From contig NZ_KB906429.1 in NCBI RefSeq assembly GCF_000381345.1, positions 1 through 19,395 on the forward strand: a DNA stretch of 19,395 nucleotides. Reading direction: 5' to 3'. Each line of letters begins with the position of its first letter. The stretch's first letter is position 1. Below, piece after piece: positions 1 through 7,760 of the stretch. Made by a program: the position numbers and the translations under genes. The DNA is from Deinococcus apachensis DSM 19763 (GTDB lineage: Bacteria; Deinococcota; Deinococci; Deinococcales; Deinococcaceae). A model generated the notes under the pieces. It was given only the letters and a program-made list of their open reading frames with translations, was not told the DNA's origin and did no database searches.

Positions 1-195
1 GTGGAGGCTCTGAACTTCCAGCTGCGCAAGGTCACCAAGACCAAGGGGGCGTTTCCGAGTGAGGACGCGGCCTTGAAGGTGCTGTATCTGGCGATCCAGC
101 GGGCGTCGGCGAAGTGGTCGGGTCCGATCAAAGACTGGCGCTCGGCCTTGAACGTTTTTACAATCGTCTTCGAAGGACGCCTTCCTGCCCGGTGA
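1..195 (+). pseudogene. IS256-family (mutator-type) transposase, C-terminal fragment
   Basis: The 64 residues match the conserved C-terminal end of IS256-family DDE transposases: the stretch around EALNFQLRKVTKTKGAFPS, then ALKVLYLAI, then W..ALN.F.I.FEGRLP. The window opens inside the gene, so the N-terminal and catalytic parts cannot be seen and it could be intact outside. The GTG at position 1 is only the window edge, not a believable start. The stop is TGA at 193-195. No clear terminal inverted repeat could be assigned in the 200 bases that follow. Confidence 0.85.
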
Positions 196-402
196 TCACT
201 CCGGAACCCCAACCCACAAACCTCGGGACACCCCCCGTACCCAGGAAGCGTCTTACCTCTGGGCACCACGTCACCCTCCCACAACACCTTGCCACAACCG
301 TCAGACGAGTCCAGTTCAGGTAACACCACCGCGCCCTGATCCAACGGTCGAGGTTTGCCAGACCACACCCCGCTCTCGGACACCGGCTCGTGCCTCAGGC
401 AC

Positions 403-408
403 TACCTT
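403..408 (+). promoter_or_regulatory. -10 box (TACCTT) of a leaderless promoter for the serine hydrolase
   Basis: TACCTT fits the TANNNT -10 consensus and sits exactly 6 nt before the ATG at 415. Transcription would then start at or next to the start codon, as in leaderless Deinococcus mRNAs. No convincing -35 box and no Shine-Dalgarno sequence precede this ATG. Confidence 0.45.
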
Positions 409-414
409 GTCCCC

Positions 415-1800
415 ATGCCACTGTTCGACACCGTACGTGCCCTGGCCCCCTACCTCCAGTCCTGGTTGGAGTACCAGCGGGATCTGGCGCGGGTGCCGGG
501 CGTACAGGTGGCGGTCCGGGTGAACGGTGAGCTGGCGGCCTCGTTCGCGCTGGGCGTGGCGAACGAGGCCACCGGGCAGCGGCTCACACCACGGCACCTC
601 TTCCGGATCGCCTCGCACTCCAAGACCTTCACCGCGACCGCTGTCTTCCAACTGGCCGAGACCGGAGCGCTGCGCCTGGACGACCCGGCGGGCCGTTGGC
701 TGCCGGAACTGGCAGGATCGCCCGCCGCGGGGCTGACGGTGCGGGCCCTGCTGGGGCACCAGTCCGGCATCAACCGCGATGGGGCCGACAGCGACTACTG
801 GCAGCAGCTCCACGATTTCCCCGACCGCGACGCCCTGATCGCCCTGTGCCGGGCCGACGCCGTGTTCCCACCGGATCAGTTCTTCAAATACTCGAACATG
901 GGCTACTCGCTGCTGGGCTTCATTATCGAGGCGGCCAGCGGCCAGACGTACGAGGACTACATGGCGGCGCACATCACCGGGCCGCTCATGTTGACCAATC
1001 TGGGGCCGGAACTGCCGCAAGGACGCGAGCCCGAGCTGGCGGCTGGGCACAGTGGGCGGTTGGCAGGGAACGATGCCCGGCGGGTGCTGCCGTCTTCGGA
1101 TACGCGGGCGATGGCGGCGGCCACAGGGTTTTACGGCACGGCAGAAGATGTCACGGCCTACCTAGCCGCGCACGCACTGGGACGTGCCGACTTGCTCACG
1201 GACGCGTCCAAGCGCCTGATGCAGCGCAAGGAATCCGAGATCAACCGACCGGTGAGGCGCTGGTACGGGCTGGGCTTCTTCGTCGAGCAGATTGGGGACC
1301 GCAAGGTCGTCGGCCATTCGGGGGGCTTTCCTGGGCACATCACGCAATCGTGGCTCGACCCGGAATCGGGTCTGGCGGTGTCCGTCCTCACGAATTGCCT
1401 GGGCGGCCCCGCGACCGAATGGGCGACGAACCTCGTCAAGCTGATCGATCTGGCGATGAACGCGCCGGAGAAGAAGACCACCGACACGCCGGGCTCCCAG
1501 CTGGATGCCTACGCCGGTCGCTTTGCGACCGACTGGGGCGTGTTCGATCTGGTCAATCTGGGAGGCCGCCTGGTGTCCCTGACGCCGCAGGGCGACCCTG
1601 GACTGAGCGCCACGGAATTGACTGTGATAGACGCCGACACGCTGATGCCCGAACCGGAGGCTGGCTTCGGTGCGGTCGGTGAGCCGTTCCGGTTCCAGCG
1701 CACGGCGGGAGGCGACATCGAATGGGTACGCCAGGGTGGCGGGCGGGCGTGGCCCATCGCGGCGTACCGGCAGCGAGTGGGCCTCGACCCTCTGTCCTGA
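415..1800 (+). CDS. Serine hydrolase, beta-lactamase / class C PBP-like fold
   Basis: This 461-aa protein carries the three marks of the serine beta-lactamase/S12 peptidase family: SxxK as SHSK (S67, K70) in FRIASHSKTF, YxN as YSN (Y159-N161) in FFKYSNMGYSLLGF, and HxG as HSG (301-303) in VVGHSGGFPGH. Ser67 would be the acylated nucleophile. The last 110 residues or so form a separate beta-rich domain (from AYAGRFATDWG on), as in long family members. No signal peptide is visible, so it is probably cytoplasmic and acts on small esters, D-amino-acid peptides or amides; substrate cannot be told from sequence. An upstream TTG at 355 is in frame, but ATG 415 is preferred: homology to the family begins just after it and a -10 box lies 6 nt upstream. 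It stands alone, between IS debris on both sides. Confidence 0.9.
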   Translation: MPLFDTVRALAPYLQSWLEYQRDLARVPGVQVAVRVNGELAASFALGVANEATGQRLTPRHLFRIASHSKTFTATAVFQLAETGALRLDDPAGRWLPELAGSPAAGLTVRALLGHQSGINRDGADSDYWQQLHDFPDRDALIALCRADAVFPPDQFFKYSNMGYSLLGFIIEAASGQTYEDYMAAHITGPLMLTNLGPELPQGREPELAAGHSGRLAGNDARRVLPSSDTRAMAAATGFYGTAEDVTAYLAAHALGRADLLTDASKRLMQRKESEINRPVRRWYGLGFFVEQIGDRKVVGHSGGFPGHITQSWLDPESGLAVSVLTNCLGGPATEWATNLVKLIDLAMNAPEKKTTDTPGSQLDAYAGRFATDWGVFDLVNLGGRLVSLTPQGDPGLSATELTVIDADTLMPEPEAGFGAVGEPFRFQRTAGGDIEWVRQGGGRAWPIAAYRQRVGLDPLS

Positions 1801-1875
1801 GCGGTCAGGGTTGTGTTGCCTTACCGTGGGAGGGGTAGGCCGATTGTCGTTGACCGACGCCACGCCCGCCCGCTG

Positions 1876-1990
1876 CCGCTTCCCGCTGATTGATCGTCCA
1901 GAGCACCCTTTGGCCCTGGCACCGCTTTCCTTGAGCTACTGGGACGTGCAGAAATTGCCCTCTCAGCGCGGGATTGAGGTCAGCCACGAG
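1876..1990 (+). pseudogene. IS6-family transposase remnant (N-terminal piece)
   Basis: Translated on the plus strand, the region gives PLIDRPEHPLALAPLSLSYW followed by DVQKLPSQRGIEVSHE. This is a decayed form of the IS6-family N-terminus (P..IIGHA.WLYHRF.LSYRDVQELL..RGI.VSHE). No start codon or catalytic DDE region remains. It ends at SHE, exactly where a second IS6-type end begins at 1991. Confidence 0.6.
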
Positions 1991-2140
1991 GGTTCTGGCA
2001 AGTTGAACCGGGTAGGCTGCTGAGCTGTGCTGGACCGGAAGCCCTCCCGCCACCGTTTTCCCCCCAGCGTCATCGGCTAAGCCCTGTGGCGCTACCACCG
2101 CTTCCCGTTCAGCCAGCGGAACGTCCGCTTCCTCGCGTCT
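1991..2140 (+). mobile_element. IS6-family insertion sequence, truncated left end
   Basis: GGTTCTGGCAAGTTGAACC at 1991 looks like an IS6-family terminal repeat. It is followed after about 40 bp by the decayed start of the transposase (RKPSRHRFPPSVIG, a stop at the GHA position, then LWRYHRFPFSQRNV). The same arrangement recurs at 6315-6486 with clear base-level similarity through the terminus and the first ~120 bp. The element breaks off near 2140. Confidence 0.7.
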
Positions 2141-2366
2141 GGGAGCGCCTTCCCGGTGCAAGTTCTGAGGACAACGATGGCGTGCGGCTTCGAGGCGCCC
2201 ACGGCCAAACAGCCCGTCAAGGTTCACTTGTCAGAACTCCTACCAAGACTTCCACGTGCTCACCCAGCACACCACCAATGTCGAGGGCAGGCAATCGTAA
2301 AGAAGGAACAGACGTTCTGGGTTGTTCAATCTATCTTTTCGTATCTCAGCAAGAGGAGGTCATCGC
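2141..2366. other. Non-coding stretch, nothing recognisable
   Basis: No gene was recognised on either strand. A short open stretch (about 2232-2300, plus) translates to NSYQDFHVLTQHTTNVEG before a stop and could be the tail of a lost gene, but it matches nothing I can name. The last 60 bases are more AT-rich than their surroundings and lead into the ribosome binding site of the small ORF at 2367. Confidence 0.4.
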
Positions 2367-2420
2367 TTGAATAAATCTGACCTGAATGGCACGTCCCTGA
2401 CCACCGGGGTGCGCTTCTAA
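2367..2420 (+). CDS. Candidate 17-aa peptide with a strong ribosome binding site
   Basis: TTG at 2367 follows AGAGGAGGT (2352-2360) with a 6-nt gap, one of the strongest Shine-Dalgarno matches in the window. The frame encodes MNKSDLNGTSLTTGVRF and stops at TAA 2418-2420. A perfect-palindrome terminator lies 52 nt downstream. The peptide is polar with no signal sequence or Cys residues. It may be a real small protein, a leader peptide, or the first codons of a gene lost by deletion. Reading through the stop gives only 24 more codons before the next stop inside the palindrome. No homolog is known to me. Confidence 0.35.
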   Translation: MNKSDLNGTSLTTGVRF

Positions 2421-2472
2421 CCAGTAAACGTCCTCATTCCGTTTCCTCTGACCCCTAAGGTCTGGAAGCGTC

Positions 2473-2515
2473 AACAGAGAGCGGGCCGGTGATCACCGGC
2501 CCGCTCTCTGTTTTT
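2473..2515 (+). terminator. Rho-independent terminator, 40-bp perfect palindrome plus T-tract
   Basis: Bases 2473-2512 are perfectly self-complementary about a centre between 2492 and 2493. As RNA this gives an 18-bp GC-rich stem (core GAGAGCGGGCCGGT) with a GATC loop, followed by five T residues (2511-2515). The A residues on the left arm let it also work on the minus strand. It would end the transcript carrying the 17-aa ORF. Confidence 0.8.
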
Positions 2516-2734
2516 AGATCTTACCTGACGGATGGACGGCTTTGCCCCAGATCGAGTTCCACATCCTCGGTCAGGCAAGCAGCAGACCTGGAGAACAGGC
2601 AAGTACTCCCCGCGTCAGATCGCGCCGCCGTACGTGACCCTTCTATCCCGGCAACGTCACGCCCGTCATCGGCCCGCCCCAGCTCCTCCCGCCTTCGGGA
2701 CAGCGAGAAATCGCTGGTGACTCTGCCCCTGTTT

Positions 2735-2833
2735 CCGGTGCCAGTCTGATTGCAAATCGAGCAGCAGACTGGGAGGCATATGAAGAGCAAACGGTACACC
2801 GAGCAGCAGATCCTGGTGAGGGCGCCGCCGTAG
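2735..2833 (+). mobile_element. IS3-family element, left terminus and start of orfA only
   Basis: ATG 2780, preceded by GGGAGG, encodes MKSKRYTEQQILVR, the conserved start of an IS3-family orfA helix-turn-helix protein, and then runs into a stop at 2831-2833. The outer sequence at 2735-2761 (CCGGTGCCAGTCTGATTGCA and the following ATCGAG) resembles 2839-2859 (CCGGTCCAATTGCACTTCGAG) in the same orientation. Both are therefore likely IS termini. The rest of orfA is gone. Confidence 0.65.
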
Positions 2834-2834
2834 T

Positions 2835-3730
2835 CGGCCCGGTCCAATTGCACTTCGAGCGTACCTCAGCCCGCCTGAACCAGGCGCGCGAACTCGTGTG
2901 GTGACTTCCCACCCAGGAACTGTGCGGGCGAACGCTGTTGTCGTCCTCCCGCCACGCGGTCACCACCAAGCGAGCCTGGGCGAGCGTTTGGAACCCGTGA
3001 AGGTCGAGGTACTCATCTTGCACTCGACCGCCATCGCTCTCGATGTAGGCGTTCTCCACGGGTTTCCCCAGGCGGATGAAGACCTGCCCTATACCCCGCC
3101 CGTGGGCCCACTGATCCAGGGCCTTGCTGATGAACTTGGGGCCGTTGTTCGTGCCGATGGCTGCTGGCGGTCCGCCAGCACTGCGTCGAGGAGCCGCACC
3201 ACATCGGCTCCGGTGATTGACGTACCGACGTGCATCACCAAGTTCTCGCGGGTGAAGTCGTCCACGACGTTCAGCACCCGGAAGCGCTGTCCTGAAGCGA
3301 GCTGGTCGGCCATGAAGTCCATGCCCCACCGCTGATTGAGTGCACAAACCAGCGGTCTGTGCACCCGCTCCCCAGCACTCAAGTTCTTGCGGACCTTACG
3401 CTGCACTGCCAGACCCTCGACATGGTAGAGGCGGTAGACCCGCTGGTGATTGACCGTCTGCCCCTCGCGTTCCAGCAGGATGTGAAGCCGCCGATACCCA
3501 AAGCGAGGACGCTGCTGGGCGAGATGACGGAGCCGACCGACCAGGGCCTGGACTGCTCCTTTTTCGGGCTCTGGTGTCGTTGTGTCGAACGTCAGATGCC
3601 CAACACATGGCAGGCTCGTCGTTCGCTCAACCCGAAGCGGTCCCGCACGTGGCTCACAAGACGCCTTTTGAGCGGCATCTGGGCCTGAGGGGTCACCTCG
3701 GGGTTCACTGACCTGAGCCCGGAGAACCTG
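2835..3730 (-). pseudogene. IS3-family orfB transposase, frameshifted, inverted relative to the orfA start beside it
   Basis: Read on the minus strand, the DDE integrase-type orfB is recognisable in order: PLKRRLVSHVRDRFGLSERR, then RFGYRRLHILLEREG, WGMDFMADQLASG (first Asp), VDDFTREN, then GTNNGPKFISKAL (the second Asp of the usual TDNGPEF is replaced by Asn), and AYIESDGG (Glu). At least three frame changes are needed: after HVLGI, near position 3180, and near the end. The natural C-terminus GKSPHEFARLVQAG with stop at 2866-2868 is in another frame. The element cannot be active. A terminus-like sequence follows at 2839-2859. Confidence 0.8.
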
Positions 3731-3786
3731 GCCACATGAGAATGGAGCCTCTGGCATGCTTGGGGAAGCACCCCGGGAGGCTCACG

Positions 3787-3948
3787 ATGCGTGGAAAACG
3801 CTTCACCGAAGAACAGATCGCCTTTGCCCTCAAACAAGCCGAAACCGGCGTGTCTGTCGCGGAAGTCTACCGCAAGATGGGGCAGCTGGTGGCCGATCTG
3901 AGCCTGGACAAAATCATGTTGCAGGACGTGATTCAAAAAAAGCTCTGA
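3787..3948 (+). pseudogene. IS3-family orfA with internal deletion
   Basis: ATG 3787 encodes the usual orfA start MRGKRFTEEQIAFALKQAE and TGVSVAEVYRKMG. It then jumps directly to QLVADLSLDKIMLQDVIQKK, the C-terminal leucine-zipper end. The segment normally between them (recognition helix end and linker, roughly 35 residues) is missing in frame. The 53-aa product probably cannot bind DNA normally. It belongs with the orfB just downstream. Confidence 0.75.
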
Positions 3949-4797
3949 AGCCAGCCCAGCGCCGCGTCTTGGTGAATCACCTGCGGACGGGGTACCGGGT
4001 CAGTGAACGGCGCGCCTGCGCCGTTCTGAACGAGTGGCGGACCGTCTACCGCTCTCAAGGCATTCCCCGCCCAGAAGAACAACTGATCCTGAAGAGGATG
4101 ACAAAGATCGCCCCCACGCGGGTGCGGTACGGGTTCCGAAGGATTCACGTCCTGATGGCGCGGGAGGGCTGGCACATCAATCACCAGCGGTTTTTTCGAC
4201 GGTATCAACTGGCTGGCCTGAATCTGCGGATGAAACGGCCCAGACGGCATGTCAGCGCTGCACGACGTGCAGCGCAGCCTGCAGCGCACAGCCCAATGAA
4301 GCGTGGTCCATGGACTTCGTTTCAGACGCGCTCTTTGACGGCAGGCGGTTTCGTGCGTTGACCTTGATCGACACCTTCACCCGGGAGTGCCTGGCGATCC
4401 ATGTCGAGAGCAGCATCAAGGGCGAACGTGTGGTCGAGGTGGTGCGTGAGATCAGCAGGCACCGAGGGGTGCTTGCGCGCATTCAGGTCGACAACGCAAG
4501 TGAATTCATCAGCAAGGCCCTGGATCTGTGGGCGTATCAGCAGGGCGTGACATTGGATTTTCTCGTCCTGGACGACCAACAGACAACCCCTTCATCGAAT
4601 CGTTGAACGGCAGCTTCCGGGATGAGTGCCTGAAGACCCACTGGTTGTTGTCGTTGGAAGACGCGGCGGAGAAGATCGAAACTTGGAGGATCGACGATCA
4701 TGATCTCAGGCCGCATTCCTCGCCAGAAAATCTCGCGCCCAGCGCGTATCGAGCCAGGTTTGCCTCAACCTTTCGCCCGCCGGACGCTCCATCCTGA
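3949..4797 (+). pseudogene. IS3-family (IS407-like) orfB transposase, frameshifted
   Basis: OrfB follows orfA directly. Visible blocks are ALKPAQRRVLVNHL, VRYGFRRIHVLMAREGW, then after a frame change near 4265-4290 NEAWSMDFVSDALFDGRRF (first Asp), TFTRECLAIHVESSIKG, VDNASEFISKAL (second Asp), then after a second frame change near 4560 PGRPTDNPFIESLNG (Glu), the C-terminal WRIDDHDLRPHSS and a stop at 4795-4797. All three catalytic acids remain, but two frameshifts split the protein into three frames. The DFVSDALFDGRRFR type is characteristic of the IS407-like subgroup. Confidence 0.85.
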
Positions 4798-5040
4798 CCC
4801 GGACAGGTCTGTGGGCTCGGCTCAAGGTCAGGTCGCCTATCTTGCTACGTTCTGAAGGCGACCGGTTGGTGATGATGACGGGAGCGAGCGGGAACAGTGG
4901 AGCGGGCAGGGTGGTCAAGATTCGTCAAGCGGGCGTGCAGCTTGAGAAAGCCCCGCGCCCGTTGTCGTCTAGCTGATGACGTTTCTGCCTGCAGGTGGGA
5001 CCATGTGGCTGCTCCATCAGTTTGTTCCCCCGCCTCATGC
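4798..5040. other. Intergenic stretch between IS3 remnant and MerR gene
   Basis: No coding sequence or RNA gene was recognised. The right end of the IS3 element should lie just after 4797 but no terminal repeat is clear. No obvious hairpin plus T-tract was found to end the minus-strand MerR transcript. Confidence 0.3.
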
Positions 5041-5937
5041 TCATCGTCCTGCTCCCACCGATCCGGTGGAGTCCTGGCGGACTAGCCACCGCTCCTCCGT
5101 CTCCCACCTGCCCGGGTCCGGTGTGTCCCACGGTCCGACGTGATACACCTCCTGCGCGATGAACTCCCCGTGCACGAGGTTCACGACCTTTACAGAAGCG
5201 CCGTCCCGCTCGGCGCGCTCGCGCAACATCGGCTTGACGTGCCAGATGTGCTCGTACGGCCCCGCATGCCGGACCGCGTACCACCGCCCAGCCGGTGTCC
5301 ATCCCGCACGCACCTCTCCCTCAGCCGGGACCTCGCCGCCCACCTCGAATCCCGCATACATTTCGATAGACTTGTGCAGTTTGCGCAGATCCTGGGTGGG
5401 TACGAAAAAGGCGGTTGGCGGGCTGCTGGGCTCCATCCCGTGACCGGACAGGTAGGTACGCAGGGTCTCAAAGGCGTGCTGGCGGTCTTCCTCAATGCTT
5501 TGCATCCAGGTGTAGGAGTGGAGGAACACGAATGGCTTGGACGGGCGTTCCTCCACCGTCACCTCGTACGTCTGCCCGCGCCAGGGGTGGGCACGCTTGC
5601 GCCGCAAGCTGCGGAGCTGCATGGTCAAGTTTTGAATGTCGGCCTCTAACTGTCCGATCTTCCAGTCGAACAGCGCCCCCTGATGTTCAAGCGTTGGGTC
5701 CCGCATAAAGGCCCGCATTTGTTCGACTGGAAACCCGGCGAAGTGCAGTTCGGCCAGCAGGTGCATGTGGCGGCGCTGTGTTTCGGTGTAGTAGCGGTAC
5801 CCGCTCGCCTCGTCCACCACCGCGGGCTTGAGGACGTCTTCCTCGTCGTAGTGGCGCAGTGTCTTGATGCTGAAGCCAGTGAGCTTGGAAAACTGGCCGA
5901 TGCTGTAGAGCCCCGTGGTGGGAGCGTCGCCGGACAT
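5041..5937 (-). CDS. MerR-family regulator with GyrI-like effector-binding domain
   Basis: This 298-aa protein has an N-terminal MerR winged helix-turn-helix (about residues 10-80: LYSIGQFSKLTGFSIKTLRH, YDEEDVLKP, SGYRYYT), a dimerisation helix (about 85-118) and a GyrI-like/AraC effector-binding domain (about 125-290: YEVTVEERPSKPFVFL, ending with WYAVRHAGPYEHIW and QEVYHVGPWDTPDP). This layout is that of drug- or metabolite-sensing BmrR/TipA-type activators, which bind small hydrophobic ligands in the C-terminal domain. The upstream in-frame ATG at 6012 is less likely: ATG 5937 has GGAGG five bases ahead (GGCACGGAGGAACCCATG). It lies 49 bases after the 66-aa gene and probably shares its promoter, with autoregulation through the operator at 6212-6237. 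Confidence 0.9.
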   Translation of the reverse strand: MSGDAPTTGLYSIGQFSKLTGFSIKTLRHYDEEDVLKPAVVDEASGYRYYTETQRRHMHLLAELHFAGFPVEQMRAFMRDPTLEHQGALFDWKIGQLEADIQNLTMQLRSLRRKRAHPWRGQTYEVTVEERPSKPFVFLHSYTWMQSIEEDRQHAFETLRTYLSGHGMEPSSPPTAFFVPTQDLRKLHKSIEMYAGFEVGGEVPAEGEVRAGWTPAGRWYAVRHAGPYEHIWHVKPMLRERAERDGASVKVVNLVHGEFIAQEVYHVGPWDTPDPGRWETEERWLVRQDSTGSVGAGR

Positions 5938-5986
5938 GGGTTCCTCCGTGCCGTCACGATACGCCGCGCCGGGGGTGCTGGGAACG

Positions 5987-6187
5987 TCAGGTGGGCTGGA
6001 CTTCGCGGGCATCGAGGTGCTCGGCTAGGCGGTGCAGGAGGACGGCGAGGCTGCGCCGCCACGACGACGTGGTGTGGACGTATGGGGTGGGGGGAGTGGA
6101 TGCGGGCTGCGTGTGATCGAGTTCCCGCTCGATCCGTTGGCCCACGCGAATGACCTCGTAGACGTAGCGGGCGTACATCGGGTCCAT
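5987..6187 (-). CDS. 66-aa protein of unknown function, first gene of the MerR operon
   Basis: ATG 6187 is chosen over the in-frame ATG at 6202 because AAGGAGG ends five bases before it. The protein begins MDPMYARYVYEVIRVGQRIE, has a proline-rich middle (QPASTPPTPY) and ends in an amphipathic helix (SWRRSLAVLLHRLAEHLDAR). It has no signal peptide or clear membrane segment. The two-helix layout resembles small unnamed proteins found in high-GC bacteria, but I do not know a function. It is probably co-transcribed with the MerR gene, so it may be a target or accessory of that regulator. Confidence 0.65.
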   Translation of the reverse strand: MDPMYARYVYEVIRVGQRIERELDHTQPASTPPTPYVHTTSSWRRSLAVLLHRLAEHLDAREVQPT

Positions 6188-6211
6188 GGTGGCCTCCTTC
6201 ACCTAGAGTGT

Positions 6212-6237
6212 GAACTCTCCCGTTACAGGAGAGTCAA
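6212..6237 (-). promoter_or_regulatory. MerR-type operator/promoter for the 66-aa gene and MerR gene
   Basis: The inverted repeat ACTCTCC (6214-6220) / GGAGAGT (6228-6234) with a 7-nt spacer is of the size and base type bound by MerR-family regulators. On the minus strand a TTGACT -35 box (6232-6237 as AGTCAA) overlaps its outer edge. A -10 box would fall around CACACTCT just before the ribosome binding site, giving the stretched spacer (about 19-21 nt) usual for MerR-activated promoters. No other gene lies beyond it, so autoregulation is inferred. Confidence 0.6.
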
Positions 6238-6314
6238 GTAACGCACCACCGAGGCGGGCGAAGTGCAGTGCACTGGGCCACCGAGGCAGAGCGATGTGGT
6301 GGGGGTGGTTGTGG

Positions 6315-6486
6315 TGTTCTGGCAAGTTAAACCGGGTAGGTTGCTGAGCTGTGTCTGACCAGAAGCCCCACCACCACCGCTTCCCCTTGAGCATCATCGG
6401 CCACGCCCTCTGGCTGTACCACCGTTTCCCCCTCAGTCAGCGGGATGTCCAAGAATTGCTCTGCAAGCGCGGGATCATCGTGGGCC
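6315..6486 (+). mobile_element. IS6-family insertion sequence, truncated left end (second copy)
   Basis: TGTTCTGGCAAGTTAAACCG near 6315 matches the terminus at 1991. A transposase start follows at ATG 6351: MSDQKPHHHRFPLSIIGHAL, then WLYHRFPLSQRDVQELL and CKRGI. This is the better preserved of the two ends. The frame is lost near 6486, where an IS3-family element abuts it, so the catalytic domain is missing. Confidence 0.8.
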
Positions 6487-6510
6487 TGCCTTGGTTGTGC
6501 GTACTTTCAG

Positions 6511-7330
6511 TTACGCCACTTCGCGCTCCCCAAGCTGCTCGAATTCCACTGGGCTCTTATAGCCCAGCACCTTGGTGCCGACGTTGGCGGTTGTAGAACA
6601 CCTCCACACACTCAAAGACCTGCACCCTTCCCTCCTGGCGCGTCTGGAACACGTGGTCCAACAACAATTCGCGCTTCAAGGTCGAGAAAAAGCCTTCGAC
6701 GACGGCGTTGTCGAAACCATCTCCTTTCTTGCCCATGCTGCACAGCGCGCCCTGGGCCTCTAAGGCGCCTCGGTAGACGCAGCTGGTGTTCTGACTGCCC
6801 TCTCACCAGGGTGAAGGAGCCCCGGCGGCAGTCACCGCCGGTGGAAGGCCATGTTCAGTGCGGAGAGCGGTCGATCTGCGGTGAGCCATTCTCCCATCGA
6901 CAACCCACCACCAGCCGCGAGTGCAGGTCCAAGACGACCACGGGGTACAGCCAGCCCTCTTTGGTCGGCAGGTACAACAAGTTGGGCGCAGTGACCTCGA
7001 AGTTGCGACGCACCAGGTCCTCGGCGGGTGGGTGAGCCGGGTCCGTCCGTGTGGTGGCTTTGTACGTCCTGCGCCCCTTGTCCCGCAAGCCCACCTCATG
7101 CATGAAGTGGGCCACTCGACGACGCGAACAAGCAGTTCCTGTCGCCCGCAACTCGGCGTGGAGGCGCTCGATCTCACCCCTCAACTCGGCGTCCTTGGTT
7201 TTCCTCGTGCTGCTCGGCCTTCCTCGCCAGGTGAAGTCCCCGCTCCCCAGCACACCAAGCATCCGGCACAGCACCTCCAGTACGGAACTCGCCGCGGTGC
7301 CCCTTGATGAATAGAGGAGGCGGTCACGTT
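6511..7330 (-). pseudogene. IS3-family orfB transposase, degenerate
   Basis: On the minus strand the beginning FIKGHRGEF lies near 7300, followed after a frame change by CRMLGVLGSGDFTWRGRPS, LRGEIERLHAELRATGTACS, RRVAHFMHEVGLRDKGRRTY, LLYLPTKEGWLYPVVVLDLH and SRLVVGCRWEN. The second catalytic-Asp segment (HSDRGSQY) is disrupted around 6790-6850. The rest, with further frame changes, reads YRGALEAQGALCSMGKKGDG, then FDNAVVEGFFSTLKRELLLD, VFYNRQRRH and VLGYKSPVEFEQLGE, with stop at 6511-6513. It is an IS150/IS3-type orfB that cannot be functional. Confidence 0.85.
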
Positions 7331-7621
7331 TCCCGGGCGAAGAAGGCCACGGCTTTGTTCAGCCCATCGCGCTCCTGCCGGGCACTCTCCAACTCACGTT
7401 GCCGCCGCTTGATCTGCGCCTACTCAGGGGTCAGATCCTGCTTCCCGGGCCCGGGAAAGGCCGCCTGACCCTGCCCCTCGACCTCGCGCACCCAGCGGTG
7501 CAGAGCCGAGTCGCTGATCCCCAGACCCGGCGCGACGTGGAGGACGCTCCGATCCGGCTCTTTGGCGAGCTTCAGCGGCCTCCTGCTTGAATTCCTTGCT
7601 GTCCCTCTTCCGCTCTCCCAC
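7331..7621 (-). pseudogene. IS3-family orfA, frameshifted and with an internal stop
   Basis: GTG 7621, preceded by GAGGTGGGGT, gives MGERKRDSKEFKQEAA. After a frame change near 7570 it continues LAKEPDRSVLHVAPGLGISD, SALHRWVREVEGQGQ and DLTPE, then an in-frame TAG. Beyond the stop the expected coiled-coil end follows (IKRRQRELESARQERDGLN, KAVAFFARE). This is the normal IS3 orfA layout, broken by one frameshift and one nonsense codon. It pairs with the orfB downstream. Confidence 0.75.
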
Positions 7622-7760
7622 ACCCCACCTCGCTCTGATGGTCGAGGCGTTTCCTCAGGTACCCAACATCGAGGTACTCCCAGTCGGAAGGCTCGCATGG
7701 TCTGTGACCTTGCCATGGTGCGGCGCGGATAAGGTGCGGGCGGTCAAAAGGCCAACCTGT

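Noticed and set aside
316..1050. Minus-strand ORF opposite the serine hydrolase
   Set aside because: Shadow of a gene with all three catalytic motifs on the other strand; no protein family recognised.
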